Assembly: GCA_000696115.1 (NCBI GenBank)
Contig: JJOH01000017.1
Location: forward strand, 72,775-136,774
Source of the DNA: Streptomyces olindensis
GTDB taxonomy: Bacteria; Actinomycetota; Actinomycetes; Streptomycetales; Streptomycetaceae
Direction: 5' to 3'
DNA: 64,000 nt
Shown here: one piece after another, positions 8,181 to 16,216 of the stretch
Position numbering within the stretch: position 1 is the first letter of the stretch
How the letters are laid out: the number at the start of each line of letters is the position of its first letter
Translations under genes and position numbers: made by a program
The notes under the pieces: model-generated
Seen by the model: the letters and a program-made list of their open reading frames with translations, nothing else
What the model was told of the DNA's origin: nothing
Database searches by the model: none

Positions 8181-9632
8181 ATGGCTTACGACGATCTTCG
8201 CTCCCTGCTCAGGGCACTGGAGCGCGAGGGAGACCTGAAGCGCATCAAGGCCGAGGTCGACCCGTATCTGGAGGTCGGGGAGATCGTCGACCGGGTGCAG
8301 AAGGCCGGCGGTCCCGCGCTCCTCTTCGAGAACGTACGCGGGTCGCGCATGCCGCTCGCGATGAACGTGTACGGCACGGACCGGCGGCTGCTGAAGGCCC
8401 TGGGCCTGAAGTCGTACGCGGAGATCTCGGAGCGGATCGGCGGGCTGCTGAAGCCGGAGCTGCCGCACGGGTTCGTCGGGGTGCGGGAGGCGTTCGGGAA
8501 GCTCGGCGCGATGACGCACGTGCCGCCGAAGAAGGTGAAGGACGGCCCCGTCCAGGAGGTCGTCCTGACCGGGGACGACGTGGACCTGGACCAGCTCCCG
8601 GCGCTGTTCACCTGGCCCAAGGACGGCGGGTCGTTCTTCAACCTGGGGCTGACCCACACCAAGGACCCGGAGACGGGCATCCGCAACCTCGGGCTGTACC
8701 GGCTCCAGCGCCACGACAAGCGCACCATCGGCATGCACTGGCAGATCCACAAGGACAGCCGGAACCACTACCAGGTGGCCGCGCGCCGGGGCGAGCGGCT
8801 GCCGGTCGCGATCGCCTTCGGCTGTCCGCCCGCCGTGACGTACGCCTCGACCGCGCCGCTGCCCGGGGACATCGACGAGTACCTGTTCGCCGGGTTCCTC
8901 GCGGGCAAGCGGATCGAGATGGTCGACTGCAAGACCGTGCCGCTCCAGGTGCCCGCGCAGGCGGAGGTCGTCATCGAGGGCTGGCTGGAGCCGGGCGAGA
9001 TGCTGCCCGAGGGGCCGTTCGGCGACCACACCGGCTTCTACACGCCGCAGGAGCCGTTCCCGGCGCTGAAGATCGACTGCGTGACCATGCGGAAGCGGCC
9101 GCTGCTCCAGTCGATCGTCGTGGGCCGGCCGCCGACGGAGGACGGACCGCTGGGCCGCGCGACGGAACGCTTCTTCCTGCCGCTGCTGAAGATCATCGTG
9201 CCGGACATCGTGGACTACCACCTGCCCGAGGCGGGCGGCTTCCACAACTGCGCGATCGTCTCGATCGACAAGAAGTACCCCAAGCACGCCCAGAAGGTCA
9301 TGCACGCCATCTGGGGCGCGCACATGATGTCGCTGACCAAGCTGATCGTGGTCGTCGACTCCGACTGCGATGTGCACGACCTGCACGAGGTGGCCTGGCG
9401 GGCGCTGGGCAACACGGACTACGCCCGGGACCTCAGCATCGTCGAGGGCCCCGTCGACCACCTCGACCACGCCTCCTACCAGCAGTTCTGGGGCGGCAAG
9501 GCCGGGATCGACGCGACGAAGAAGTGGCCCGAGGAGGGCTACACGCGCGACGGCGGCTGGCCCGACATGGTGGAGTCCGATCCGGAGACGGCGGCGAAGG
9601 TGGACCGCCGCTGGAAGGAGTACGGCCTGTGA
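8181..9632 (+). CDS. mqnL: Menaquinone-pathway decarboxylase, UbiD family
   Basis: A 483-residue UbiD-family decarboxylase that uses prenylated FMN. In the futalosine pathway this homologue is assigned to removing the carboxylate from the prenylated dihydroxynaphthoate. Seen: MAYDDLRSLLRALEREGDLK, GTDRRLLKALG, the conserved NLGLYRLQ and GMHWQIHKDSRNHY flavin-site region, and ATERFFLPLLKIIVPDIVDY. It overlaps the MqnP prenyltransferase by 4 bp (GTGA). UbiX, which makes the prenyl-FMN cofactor, is nearby at 11853. The ATG has a -10 box 7 nt upstream, so it is probably leaderless. The symbol follows the MqnL usage for the UbiD-like partner; enzyme family is certain, symbol less so. Confidence 0.9.
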   Translation: MAYDDLRSLLRALEREGDLKRIKAEVDPYLEVGEIVDRVQKAGGPALLFENVRGSRMPLAMNVYGTDRRLLKALGLKSYAEISERIGGLLKPELPHGFVGVREAFGKLGAMTHVPPKKVKDGPVQEVVLTGDDVDLDQLPALFTWPKDGGSFFNLGLTHTKDPETGIRNLGLYRLQRHDKRTIGMHWQIHKDSRNHYQVAARRGERLPVAIAFGCPPAVTYASTAPLPGDIDEYLFAGFLAGKRIEMVDCKTVPLQVPAQAEVVIEGWLEPGEMLPEGPFGDHTGFYTPQEPFPALKIDCVTMRKRPLLQSIVVGRPPTEDGPLGRATERFFLPLLKIIVPDIVDYHLPEAGGFHNCAIVSIDKKYPKHAQKVMHAIWGAHMMSLTKLIVVVDSDCDVHDLHEVAWRALGNTDYARDLSIVEGPVDHLDHASYQQFWGGKAGIDATKKWPEEGYTRDGGWPDMVESDPETAAKVDRRWKEYGL

Positions 9633-10531
9633 CCTCCGCTTCCGCAGCCATCCCGCAGCCGGGCCGCACCAGGGCCTTCCTCCGGCTGGTGATGATCGAG
9701 CACTCGGTCTTCGCGCTGCCCTTCGCCTACATCGCCGCGCTCACGGCGATGTACCAGTGGGACAGGAACATCCACTGGGGGCGGCTGCTGCTCGTCACCA
9801 TCTGCATGGTGGGGCTGCGGACGTTCGCGATGGCGGTCAACCGGATCATCGACCGGGAGATCGACGCGCGGAACCCGCGTACGGCGCAGCGCGAGCTGGT
9901 GACCGGCGCGATGTCGGTGAAGCACGCCTGGACGGGCGCGCTGATCGCCCTGGCCGTCTTCCTGGGCGCGGCGGCCCTGCTCAACCCGCTCTGCCTGGCC
10001 CTCGCCCCCATCGCCGTGATCCCGATGGTGGTCTACCCGTACGGCAAGCGGTTCACGAATTTCCCGCAGGCCATCCTCGGCCTTGCCCAGGCGATGGGCC
10101 CGGTCGGCGGCTGGCTGGCGATCACCGGCTCCTGGTCCTGGGACGCCGTGATCCTCGGCCTCGCCGTGGGCATCTGGATCGGCGGCTTCGACCTGATCTA
10201 CGCCTGCCAGGACGTGGAGACCGACCGCGAGATCGGCGTCATGTCCGTCCCCGCGCGCTTCGGCATCCCGGCGGCGATCTGGGGCGCGCGGGTCTGCCAC
10301 GCCCTCACCACGGCTCTGTTCGTCTGGTACGCCCTGGCCACCGACGCGGGCGCCTTCTTCTGGCTGGGCCTGCTGATCGTCGCCGCCGCGTTCCTCTACG
10401 AGCACACGATCGTCCGCCCTCACGACCTCTCCCGCGTCAACCGCGCCTTCTTCAGCGTCAACGGCTTCATCGGCATCGCCCTGTTCGTGTGCGCGTTGCT
10501 GGATCTGCTCGTGCGAGGTCTGACCGTGTGA
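9629..10531 (+). CDS. mqnP: Menaquinone biosynthesis prenyltransferase (UbiA family)
   Basis: A 300-residue integral membrane prenyltransferase that joins a polyprenyl diphosphate to the naphthoate ring in the futalosine pathway. The first aspartate-rich motif NRIIDREIDARNPRT (about 71-85) and the second, DLIYACQDVETDREIGVMSV (about 189-208), are both intact. Seven to nine hydrophobic helices are visible, for example WTGALIALAVFLGAAALL and IWGARVCHALTTALFVWYAL. The GTG start overlaps the stop of the UbiD-type gene, so the two are translationally coupled, which fits consecutive steps. Confidence 0.93.
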   Translation: MTSASAAIPQPGRTRAFLRLVMIEHSVFALPFAYIAALTAMYQWDRNIHWGRLLLVTICMVGLRTFAMAVNRIIDREIDARNPRTAQRELVTGAMSVKHAWTGALIALAVFLGAAALLNPLCLALAPIAVIPMVVYPYGKRFTNFPQAILGLAQAMGPVGGWLAITGSWSWDAVILGLAVGIWIGGFDLIYACQDVETDREIGVMSVPARFGIPAAIWGARVCHALTTALFVWYALATDAGAFFWLGLLIVAAAFLYEHTIVRPHDLSRVNRAFFSVNGFIGIALFVCALLDLLVRGLTV

Positions 10532-10577
10532 TTACGGTGCGGCCTACCATCGGGTGCAGGATCCCAAGGAGGCCGCC

Positions 10578-11150
10578 ATGACCGTTTCGGACATCGACCG
10601 CCTGCACTCGCAGCTCAGCAAGCTGGAGGACCTGTTCCCCGGCTATCTGACGGAGATTGTCGAGGGCAGCATCGTGATGAACCCGGTCAGGCCGTTCCAC
10701 GGGAAGACCATCCAGCGACTGTGGAACATCGTCGAAGGACAGCTGCCTCCCGAGTGGGCCCTGGTGAGTGACGTCGCCTTTCCGTTCGACGACGCCAACG
10801 AGTTCTGCCCCGACCTCGCCGTCATCCCAGCGGAGGCGGAGGACGAGAACCACAGCGCTTACCCGGCGGATCTGATCGAGCTCGTGGCCGAAGTGGTGTC
10901 ACCGGAGAGCATGCGCCGCGACTACGAGGTGAAGCCTCGCTGGTACGCCTCCCGCGGCATCGCCAACTACCTGGTCCTCGACCCGCTCCAAGGGCATCTC
11001 GTGACCATGTGGAACCCCGGTCCCGACGGCTACCGCGGGCGGGACACCCTTCCGTACGGTCAGGAACTGACCCTTGACTCCCCACTCGGCAAGCTGATCA
11101 TCCCCACCACCCACCTTCCGGTCGACCGCAAGGCGCGCGACCGCGACTAA
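10578..11150 (+). CDS. Uma2 family (DUF820) protein, putative endonuclease fold
   Basis: A 190-residue member of the Uma2/DUF820 family, which has a restriction-endonuclease-like fold. Visible are the family's EIVEGSIVMNP start, FCPDLAVIPAE (conserved PDxxV), ELVAEVVSPESMRRDYEVK (the ExVSPSSxxxDxxxK active-site pattern) and YLVLDPLQGHLVTMW. Biological role is unknown; the family is abundant in Streptomyces and cyanobacteria. The ATG has a strong ribosome site (aaggagg, 5 nt spacer). A longer frame from 10554 lacks one. It ends tail-to-tail with the rhomboid gene, sharing 4 bp. Confidence 0.88.
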   Translation: MTVSDIDRLHSQLSKLEDLFPGYLTEIVEGSIVMNPVRPFHGKTIQRLWNIVEGQLPPEWALVSDVAFPFDDANEFCPDLAVIPAEAEDENHSAYPADLIELVAEVVSPESMRRDYEVKPRWYASRGIANYLVLDPLQGHLVTMWNPGPDGYRGRDTLPYGQELTLDSPLGKLIIPTTHLPVDRKARDRD

Positions 11151-11782
11151 GGGCGTTCCTCCCAGGAGAGGGCTCGGCTCGCGGCCCGGCGGCGGAACGC
11201 GAACGCCGCCCCCACCCCCGCCAGCAGGCCCAGCAGGTGGCCCTGCCAGCTGATGCCCGTCTGGGTCGGGGCCAGGCCCGACAGGATCGAGCCGCCCCAG
11301 ATCGCGGCGATCAGGACGCCCGCCAGGATGCCCCAGGGGCGGCGCTCCACGAAGCCGCTGACCAGGAGGAAGCCGAAGAGGCCGAAGATCAGGCCGGAGG
11401 CTCCCGCCGTGTTCGTGTGCGCCGGGGATATGAGCCAGACGCCCAGGCCGTCGACGAGCACGATCAGCGCGCAGACCAGCAGGAAGCGGCGCAGGCCCGC
11501 GAGCGCGGCCAGGAAGCCCAGGACCAGCAGCGGCAGTGTGTTCGCCGCCAGATGGGCGAAGCCGAAGTGGATGAACGCCGAGGGGACGACGTCGACCAGC
11601 TCGGAGGGATCGCGTGGGGTGACGCCGAAGCCGTCCAGCGCGTGGCCCGTCGCCACGTCCACCACTTCCAGCAGCCACAGCAGCGCGATCCAGGCCAGCA
11701 TCAGCTTGCCCGCGGCCAGCGCGCGGTCCCCCCGGGACCACCCGGCTCCCACGTTCGACATGGCGACCCCCAGTGCTCGCAC
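11147..11782 (-). CDS. Rhomboid family intramembrane serine protease
   Basis: A ~211-residue membrane protein with six or so helices. The catalytic serine lies in TNTAGASGLIFGLFGF (GxSG motif) and the catalytic histidine in SWQGHLLGLLAGVGAAFAF. The helix-2 motif HFGFAHLAANTLPLL has the expected HxxxN. Rhomboids cleave substrates within the membrane; the target here is unknown. The GTG at 11782 sits 3 nt behind GGAGGA, while an ATG at 11761 (MSNVGAGWSRG) is a reasonable alternative that shortens it by seven residues. Confidence 0.9.
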   Translation of the reverse strand: MRALGVAMSNVGAGWSRGDRALAAGKLMLAWIALLWLLEVVDVATGHALDGFGVTPRDPSELVDVVPSAFIHFGFAHLAANTLPLLVLGFLAALAGLRRFLLVCALIVLVDGLGVWLISPAHTNTAGASGLIFGLFGFLLVSGFVERRPWGILAGVLIAAIWGGSILSGLAPTQTGISWQGHLLGLLAGVGAAFAFRRRAASRALSWEERP

Positions 11783-11839
11783 GTCTCCTCCGGGGAACGC
11801 CCGGCCCCCCTTGGCCGGTTCCCACCCTGCGACGCCGGA

Positions 11840-11845
11840 TAGGCT
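11840..11845 (+). promoter_or_regulatory. -10 box of ubiX (leaderless)
   Basis: TAGGCT lies 7 nt upstream of the GTG at 11853, with no ribosome-binding site between. This is a good match to the HrdB-type -10 and implies a leaderless transcript. Confidence 0.55.
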
Positions 11846-11852
11846 CGGTGTC

Positions 11853-12539
11853 GTGAACCCAGTCAAGCCAGGCGAGACGCCGCGTACGCCTTGGATCGTA
11901 GGGGTGTCCGGGGCCTCCGGCACCCCGTATGCCGCTGCCGTACTGAGGGGCCTCCTCGCCGCCGGCGAGAGCGTCGACCTCGTGGTGTCCCGGGCCTCCC
12001 GGCTCACCCTGCTGGACGAGACCGGGATCTCCTTCCGGGACGCCCACTGGCGGGACGACCTGCGCGAATGGCTGTCCCGGGGCGCCGACGGCAAGCCGGA
12101 CACCTTCTCCGTCGACCTCGACGCCGTACGGCACTGGAGCGCCGGCGACCTGGCCGCCGGCCCCTCCTCGGGGTCGTACCCCACCAAGGGCATGCTCATC
12201 GTGCCCGCCTCGACGGCGAGCGTGGCCGGGGTCGCGCTCGGCCTGTCGAAGGACCTGTTGCAGCGGGCGGCGAGCGTGACCCTGAAGGAGGGCCGCCCCC
12301 TCGTCGTGGCCGTGCGCGAGACCCCGCTGAACGGCCAGACCCTGCGGCACCTGGTCACCCTCGACGACGCGGGCGCGGCCGTCGTGCCCGCCTCACCCGC
12401 CTTCTACGCGGGCGCGACGCACATCCAGGACCTGGTGGACTTCGTCGCCGGACGCGTACTCGACGCGGCGGGCGTGCCGCACACGCTCTACCGCCGTTGG
12501 CAAGGTGAGCTCGGCGGCGGAGCACACCGCGCCGGCTGA
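11853..12539 (+). CDS. ubiX: Flavin prenyltransferase, UbiX family
   Basis: A 228-residue flavoprotein that prenylates FMN to make the cofactor of UbiD-type decarboxylases. Seen: the N-terminal VGVSGASGTPYAAAVLRGLL (FMN-binding SGASG), the central TKGMLIVPASTASVAGVALG, and the C-terminal RPLVVAVRETPLNGQTLRHL and PASPAFYAGATHIQDLVDFV. Its product should serve the UbiD-type menaquinone decarboxylase at 8181, to which it is close but not joined in an operon. The GTG is chosen because a TAGGCT -10 box precedes it by 7 nt; frames extending upstream run antisense through the rhomboid gene. Confidence 0.94.
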   Translation: MNPVKPGETPRTPWIVGVSGASGTPYAAAVLRGLLAAGESVDLVVSRASRLTLLDETGISFRDAHWRDDLREWLSRGADGKPDTFSVDLDAVRHWSAGDLAAGPSSGSYPTKGMLIVPASTASVAGVALGLSKDLLQRAASVTLKEGRPLVVAVRETPLNGQTLRHLVTLDDAGAAVVPASPAFYAGATHIQDLVDFVAGRVLDAAGVPHTLYRRWQGELGGGAHRAG

Positions 12540-12595
12540 GTACACCCGAACGTCATCGGACTCAACTACAACTTCAGCGGAAGGCTTCGATCGCA

Positions 12596-13051
12596 ATGGA
12601 CGCGGTGGACAGGCAGCTCATCCAGGCCCTGAGGGAGAACGGCCGGGCCTCCTATGCGGAGCTGGGACGCCTCGTCGGACTGTCGGGACCCAGCGTCACC
12701 GACCGCATCAACCGGCTGGAGGCGGCCGGGGTCATCACCGGCTACCGGGCCACCGTCGACGCCGCCTCGCTCGGCCTCGGCGTCACCGCCCTGATCGGCA
12801 TCTCGCTCTCCGACGCCACGGACCACGAGGACGTGGCGCAGCGGCTGCGGGACCTCTCGGAGATCGAGGACTGCTGGTTCATCGCGGGCGACGACTCGTA
12901 CATGCTCAAGGTGCGTGCGGCGGACGTGGACGGCCTGGAGAAGATCATCCGGCGGCTCAGCGGGACCAAGGGCGTCTCCCGGACCCGTACCACCATCGTG
13001 CTCTCCACGAAGTGGGAGAACCGGGTCGGGGAACTGCCCGAGGAAGCGTAG
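12596..13051 (+). CDS. Lrp/AsnC family transcriptional regulator
   Basis: A 151-residue regulator. The N-terminal winged helix (MDAVDRQLIQALRENGRASY, then LGRLVGLSGPSVTDRINRLE) is followed by an RAM/AsnC ligand-binding domain from about residue 65 (GVTALIGISLSD, CWFIAGDDSYMLKVRAADVD). It lies between ubiX and mqnE, all in one direction, with 56 and 38 bp gaps. Whether it controls the menaquinone genes is a reasonable guess from position only. Confidence 0.92.
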   Translation: MDAVDRQLIQALRENGRASYAELGRLVGLSGPSVTDRINRLEAAGVITGYRATVDAASLGLGVTALIGISLSDATDHEDVAQRLRDLSEIEDCWFIAGDDSYMLKVRAADVDGLEKIIRRLSGTKGVSRTRTTIVLSTKWENRVGELPEEA

Positions 13052-13089
13052 TCGTACGGTTGGGGACGTCGTCGGAGAAAGGTGTGGGC

Positions 13090-14253
13090 ATGGATCTCGG
13101 GCTCAAGCGCGAGCTGGAGGAGAAGGTCAGGGCCGGTGAGCGCCTGACCCGTGAGGACGGCATCGCGCTGTACGAGTCGGACGACCTGGCCTGGCTCGGC
13201 GGCCTCGCGCACGAGGTGCGGACGCGCAAGAACGGCGACGTCGTGCACTTCAACGTCAACCGTCACCTCAACATGACGAACGTGTGCACGGCCTCCTGCG
13301 CGTACTGCTCCTTCCAGCGCAAGCCGGGGGAGAAGGACGCGTACACGATGCGCATCGAGGAGGCCGTCAAGCTCGCGAAGGCGATGGAGTCGGAGAACCT
13401 CACCGAGCTGCACATCGTCAACGGGCTGCATCCGAACCTGCCGTGGCGGTACTACCCGCGGTCGCTGCGCGAGCTGAAGGCCGCGCTGCCGGACGTGTCG
13501 CTGAAGGCCTTCACGGCCACCGAGATCCACCACTTCGAGACCATCTCTGGAATGAGCGCGTCCGAGATCCTTGACGAGCTGATCGACGCGGGTCTGGAGT
13601 CGCTGACCGGCGGTGGCGCGGAGATCTTCGACTGGGAGGTCCGGCAGCACATCGTGGACCACCGCACCCACTGGGAGGACTGGTCCCGGATCCACCGGCT
13701 CGCGCACGAGAAGGGGCTGAAGACCCCGTGCACGATGCTGTACGGGCACATCGAGGAGCCCCGTCACCGGGTGGACCACGTGCTGCGGCTGCGCGAGCTG
13801 CAGGACGAGACCGGCGGTTTCCAGGTCTTCATCCCGCTGCGGTACCAGCACGACTTCGTCGACATGAAGGACGGCAAGGTTCGTAATCGCCTTCAGGCGC
13901 GGACGCAGATGGCGACGGGGGCGGAGGCGCTGAAGACCTTCGCGGTGTCGCGGCTGCTGTTCGACAACGTGCCGCACGTGAAGGTCTTCTGGGTCATGCA
14001 CGGGGTGCAGACCGCGCAGCTGGCGTTGCAGCACGGGGCGGACGACATGGACGGGTCGGTCGTCGAGTACAAGATCACGCATGACGCGGACAACTATGGG
14101 ACGCCGAACAAGTTGACGCGTGAGGATCTGCTGGATCTGATTCGGGATGCGGGGTTCCGGCCCGTGGAGCGGAATACTCGGTACGAGATCATTCGGGAGT
14201 ATGACGGGCCCGACCCGTTGCGGCGCGAATCGCCGCAGCCGATGCGGGTCTGA
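13090..14253 (+). CDS. mqnE: Aminofutalosine synthase (radical SAM)
   Basis: A 387-residue radical SAM enzyme that joins 3-[(1-carboxyvinyl)oxy]benzoate to adenosine to form 6-amino-6-deoxyfutalosine, the second step of the futalosine menaquinone pathway. The [4Fe-4S] motif CTASCAYC (CX3CX2C) is at about residues 66-73. Other conserved parts are VHFNVNRHLNMTNV, ELHIVNGLHPNLPW, GGGAEIFDWEVR and MHGVQTAQLALQHGADDMDG. The ATG at 13090 follows a ribosome site (ggagaaaggtg). mqnA at 29879 and mqnC at 44619 supply the flanking steps. Confidence 0.96.
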   Translation: MDLGLKRELEEKVRAGERLTREDGIALYESDDLAWLGGLAHEVRTRKNGDVVHFNVNRHLNMTNVCTASCAYCSFQRKPGEKDAYTMRIEEAVKLAKAMESENLTELHIVNGLHPNLPWRYYPRSLRELKAALPDVSLKAFTATEIHHFETISGMSASEILDELIDAGLESLTGGGAEIFDWEVRQHIVDHRTHWEDWSRIHRLAHEKGLKTPCTMLYGHIEEPRHRVDHVLRLRELQDETGGFQVFIPLRYQHDFVDMKDGKVRNRLQARTQMATGAEALKTFAVSRLLFDNVPHVKVFWVMHGVQTAQLALQHGADDMDGSVVEYKITHDADNYGTPNKLTREDLLDLIRDAGFRPVERNTRYEIIREYDGPDPLRRESPQPMRV

Positions 14254-14271
14254 TTGCGGGTTCGGGTGTGT

Positions 14272-14302
14272 GGGGGCTGGTCGCGCAGTTCCCCGCGCCC
14301 CT
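14272..14302. repeat. Streptomyces-type GC-rich palindromic intergenic element
   Basis: The stretch contains gggggctgg, tcgcgcagtt and ccccgcgcccct, an arrangement I recognise as a very widespread short intergenic repeat in Streptomyces genomes. The GGGGC and GCCCC arms can pair, with inner GCG/CGC pairing, so it may act as a transcription terminator for mqnE or as a REP-like element. Confidence 0.55.
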
Positions 14303-14322
14303 GAGTGGGGTACCCGGAGGGC

Positions 14323-14973
14323 ATGGTCAGGACTGAGGCGCCTGAGGACGCCTACACCGCTGAACCCTTTGTTCCTCAGGGCGGTGGGCTTCCCGCTCTG
14401 CGGAAGGCCGCTGCCGAGTGTCGGGGGTGTCCGTTGCACCGGGACGCCACTCAGACCGTGTTCGGGGAAGGCAGCAAGGATGCCCGGGTCATGCTCGTGG
14501 GGGAGCAGCCCGGGGATCAGGAGGACCGGCAGGGGAAGCCGTTCGTCGGGCCGGCCGGGCGGCTGCTGGACCGGGCCTTGGAGGAGGCGGGGATCGACCC
14601 CTCCGAGGCCTATGTCACCAACGCCGTGAAGCACTTCAAGTTCACGCAGGCCGAGCCCCGCAAGCGGCGGATCCACAAGGCGCCGAACCTGCGTGAGATG
14701 ACCGCGTGCGGGCCCTGGCTGGCCGCGGAGCTGGCGGTCGTCGAGCCGGAGCTGATCGTCGTGCTGGGGGCCACCGCGGGGAAGGCGCTGCTCGGGTCCT
14801 CGTTCCGGATCACACAGGTGCGCGGCACCGTGCTGGAGGAGGAGATCCACGGGCGGCCCGAGCGGCTGGTGCCGACCGTGCACCCGTCCTCCGTGCTGCG
14901 GGCCGACGATCGGGAGGCCGCCTACCGCGGGCTCGTCTCCGATCTGAAAGTGGCGGCACAAGCCCTGGGGTAA
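14323..14973 (+). CDS. udgX: UdgX-type uracil-DNA binding protein (UDG superfamily)
   Basis: A 216-residue member of the family-4-like uracil-DNA glycosylase superfamily. The iron-sulphur cysteines (CRGCPL at about residues 28-33, later cysteine in TACGPW) and motif GEQPGDQEDRQGKPFVGPAG are present, as is VTNAVKHFKF. The insert RKRRIHKAP carries the KRRIH signature of mycobacterial UdgX, where the histidine forms a covalent link to uracil-containing DNA and the protein stays bound. The C-terminal motif VPTVHPSSVLRA is intact. It probably recognises uracil in DNA. The ATG at 14323 is preferred; a GTG at 14305 would add six residues. Confidence 0.92.
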   Translation: MVRTEAPEDAYTAEPFVPQGGGLPALRKAAAECRGCPLHRDATQTVFGEGSKDARVMLVGEQPGDQEDRQGKPFVGPAGRLLDRALEEAGIDPSEAYVTNAVKHFKFTQAEPRKRRIHKAPNLREMTACGPWLAAELAVVEPELIVVLGATAGKALLGSSFRITQVRGTVLEEEIHGRPERLVPTVHPSSVLRADDREAAYRGLVSDLKVAAQALG

Positions 14974-14977
14974 TGGC

Positions 14978-14983
14978 TACAAT
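14978..14983 (+). promoter_or_regulatory. -10 box of the GNAT gene at 14990 (leaderless)
   Basis: TACAAT, close to the TANNNT consensus, ends 6 nt before the ATG at 14990 and there is no ribosome-binding site, so the transcript is probably leaderless. Confidence 0.5.
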
Positions 14984-14989
14984 CCCGGC

Positions 14990-15514
14990 ATGCCCCTTAC
15001 CTTCACGCTCGACCCGGCCGTCACCCCGGATCTTCGCGACGGCATCCTCGACCTGTGGACCGACGTGTCCAATGCCGGCGGTGCCGTCGGTTTCGTGCCG
15101 CCGGTGACGCGTGAGGAGATCCGGCCCCAGCTGCTGACGCACTTCGCGTCCATGGCGGAGGGGCGGGTCCGGCTGCTCGTCGGACACGACGAGGAGGGAA
15201 GGGCCGCGGCCACCGCGTTCCTCACCTTCAACACGCACCACCTGATGACCCACTGGCTGTGGCTGTACACCGTGATGGTGCACCCGCGGCACCAGGGGAA
15301 GGGGTACGGCCGCGACCTGCTGGCCGCGGCCGCGGACGCCGCCCGGGGGATCGACGGGATCGAGGCGATCCGGCTGACCTGCCGGGGCGGGCTCGGTCTC
15401 GAGCGGTTCTACGAGTCGTGCGGCTACAAGGAGGTCGGCCGGATCCCGAGCGCCATCCGGGTCGCGCCGGGCGACGACCGCGATGACGTGATCATGCTCC
15501 TCCCGCTGAACTGA
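14990..15514 (+). CDS. GNAT family N-acetyltransferase
   Basis: A 174-residue acetyltransferase. The acetyl-CoA binding motif A is VMVHPRHQGKGYGRDLLAAA (about 95-114), and motif B is GLGLERFYESCGYKEVGRIP. The N-terminus has the mixed alpha/beta start expected of the fold. Substrate cannot be told. It begins 16 bp after udgX but seems to have its own promoter (TACAAT, 6 nt before the ATG). Confidence 0.88.
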   Translation: MPLTFTLDPAVTPDLRDGILDLWTDVSNAGGAVGFVPPVTREEIRPQLLTHFASMAEGRVRLLVGHDEEGRAAATAFLTFNTHHLMTHWLWLYTVMVHPRHQGKGYGRDLLAAAADAARGIDGIEAIRLTCRGGLGLERFYESCGYKEVGRIPSAIRVAPGDDRDDVIMLLPLN

Positions 15515-15605
15515 CCCCCCTGCAAGATCGGCCCTCCGGCGTGCTTCACTGGACGGTGCCCCTTTGGGTGCGTTCTGGCCGTTCGAACCGGAAGAGTGGA
15601 TTGAG

Positions 15606-15905
15606 ATGCTCCGCTACACGCTGATGCGCCTCGGAATCTTCGTGGGCTGCCTCGTGGTCGTCTGGGGCGCCGTCTACTCCGGCCTCGCCCCGCGCGGCCT
15701 CGGCGCGAGCAACGGCCTGTGGGTCGTGCTGCTCGCCCTGCTCATCTCCGCGCCGATCAGCTTCGTCGTGCTGCGCAAGGAGCGGGACCGGGCATCCATC
15801 CAGGTCGCGCAGCGGGTCGACCGGATGAAGGCCAACCTGGACGCCAACCGCAGCCAGGAGGACGTCGCCGACGACACCGCCCGGGCCCAGGGGCAGACCT
15901 CGTAG
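15606..15905 (+). CDS. DUF4229 small membrane protein
   Basis: A 99-residue protein with two transmembrane helices: LMRLGIFVGCLVVVWGAVYS (about 5-24) and LWVVLLALLISAPISFVVL (about 37-55). The conserved RKERDRASIQVAQRVDR follows, which matches the actinobacterial DUF4229 family. The charged C-terminal tail (NRSQEDVADDTARAQ) should be cytoplasmic. Function is unknown. The ATG at 15606 starts directly at the conserved MLRYTLMRLG; an upstream in-frame start at 15564 is less likely. Confidence 0.82.
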   Translation: MLRYTLMRLGIFVGCLVVVWGAVYSGLAPRGLGASNGLWVVLLALLISAPISFVVLRKERDRASIQVAQRVDRMKANLDANRSQEDVADDTARAQGQTS

Positions 15906-15928
15906 CACCCCCCACGCACACGCCGCGC

Positions 15929-15966
15929 AGCGCCCCGTTTCCGTACTTGCTCGGAAACGGGGCGCT
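15929..15966 (+). terminator. Intrinsic terminator after the DUF4229 gene
   Basis: Perfect 15-bp inverted repeat: AGCGCCCCGTTTCCG (15929-15943) and CGGAAACGGGGCGCT (15952-15966) with an 8-nt loop, followed by a short T run. Confidence 0.85.
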
Positions 15967-16011
15967 TTGCCTTGTATGGGTGTGTGCGTCCCGTCACCTA
16001 TCAAAGCCAGG

Positions 16012-16043
16012 CTTTGAGGTCCTCAAAGTTCAGGTGTTAAGGT
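16012..16043 (+). promoter_or_regulatory. Palindromic operator and promoter of the dicarboxylate symporter
   Basis: CTTTGAGGTCCTCAAAG (16012-16028) is a perfect 8+1+8 palindrome. Its left arm overlaps a -35 like TTGAGG (16014-16019), and TAAGGT (16038-16043) lies 18 bp downstream as a -10. The transcript would have a leader of about 165 nt before the GTG at 16217. A repressor binding here would block the -35. Apart from this and the terminator, the 15906-16216 gap shows nothing else. Confidence 0.5.
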
Positions 16044-16216
16044 TCGTGTATGAAGTCAGCAGCTGTGCCCCATTCGCCTCTGAGCGCTCCGCTCGTGGCG
16101 CGGCTGCACGTGGATCTCTGTCGGTGCGCGTCCGCTTTCTGTCGTCCCTGACGTAACGCAACCCCCGTCGTCTCCCACGTCAGTTCCCCCTACGCGTCCC
16201 CCAACGGAGTCAGTCC

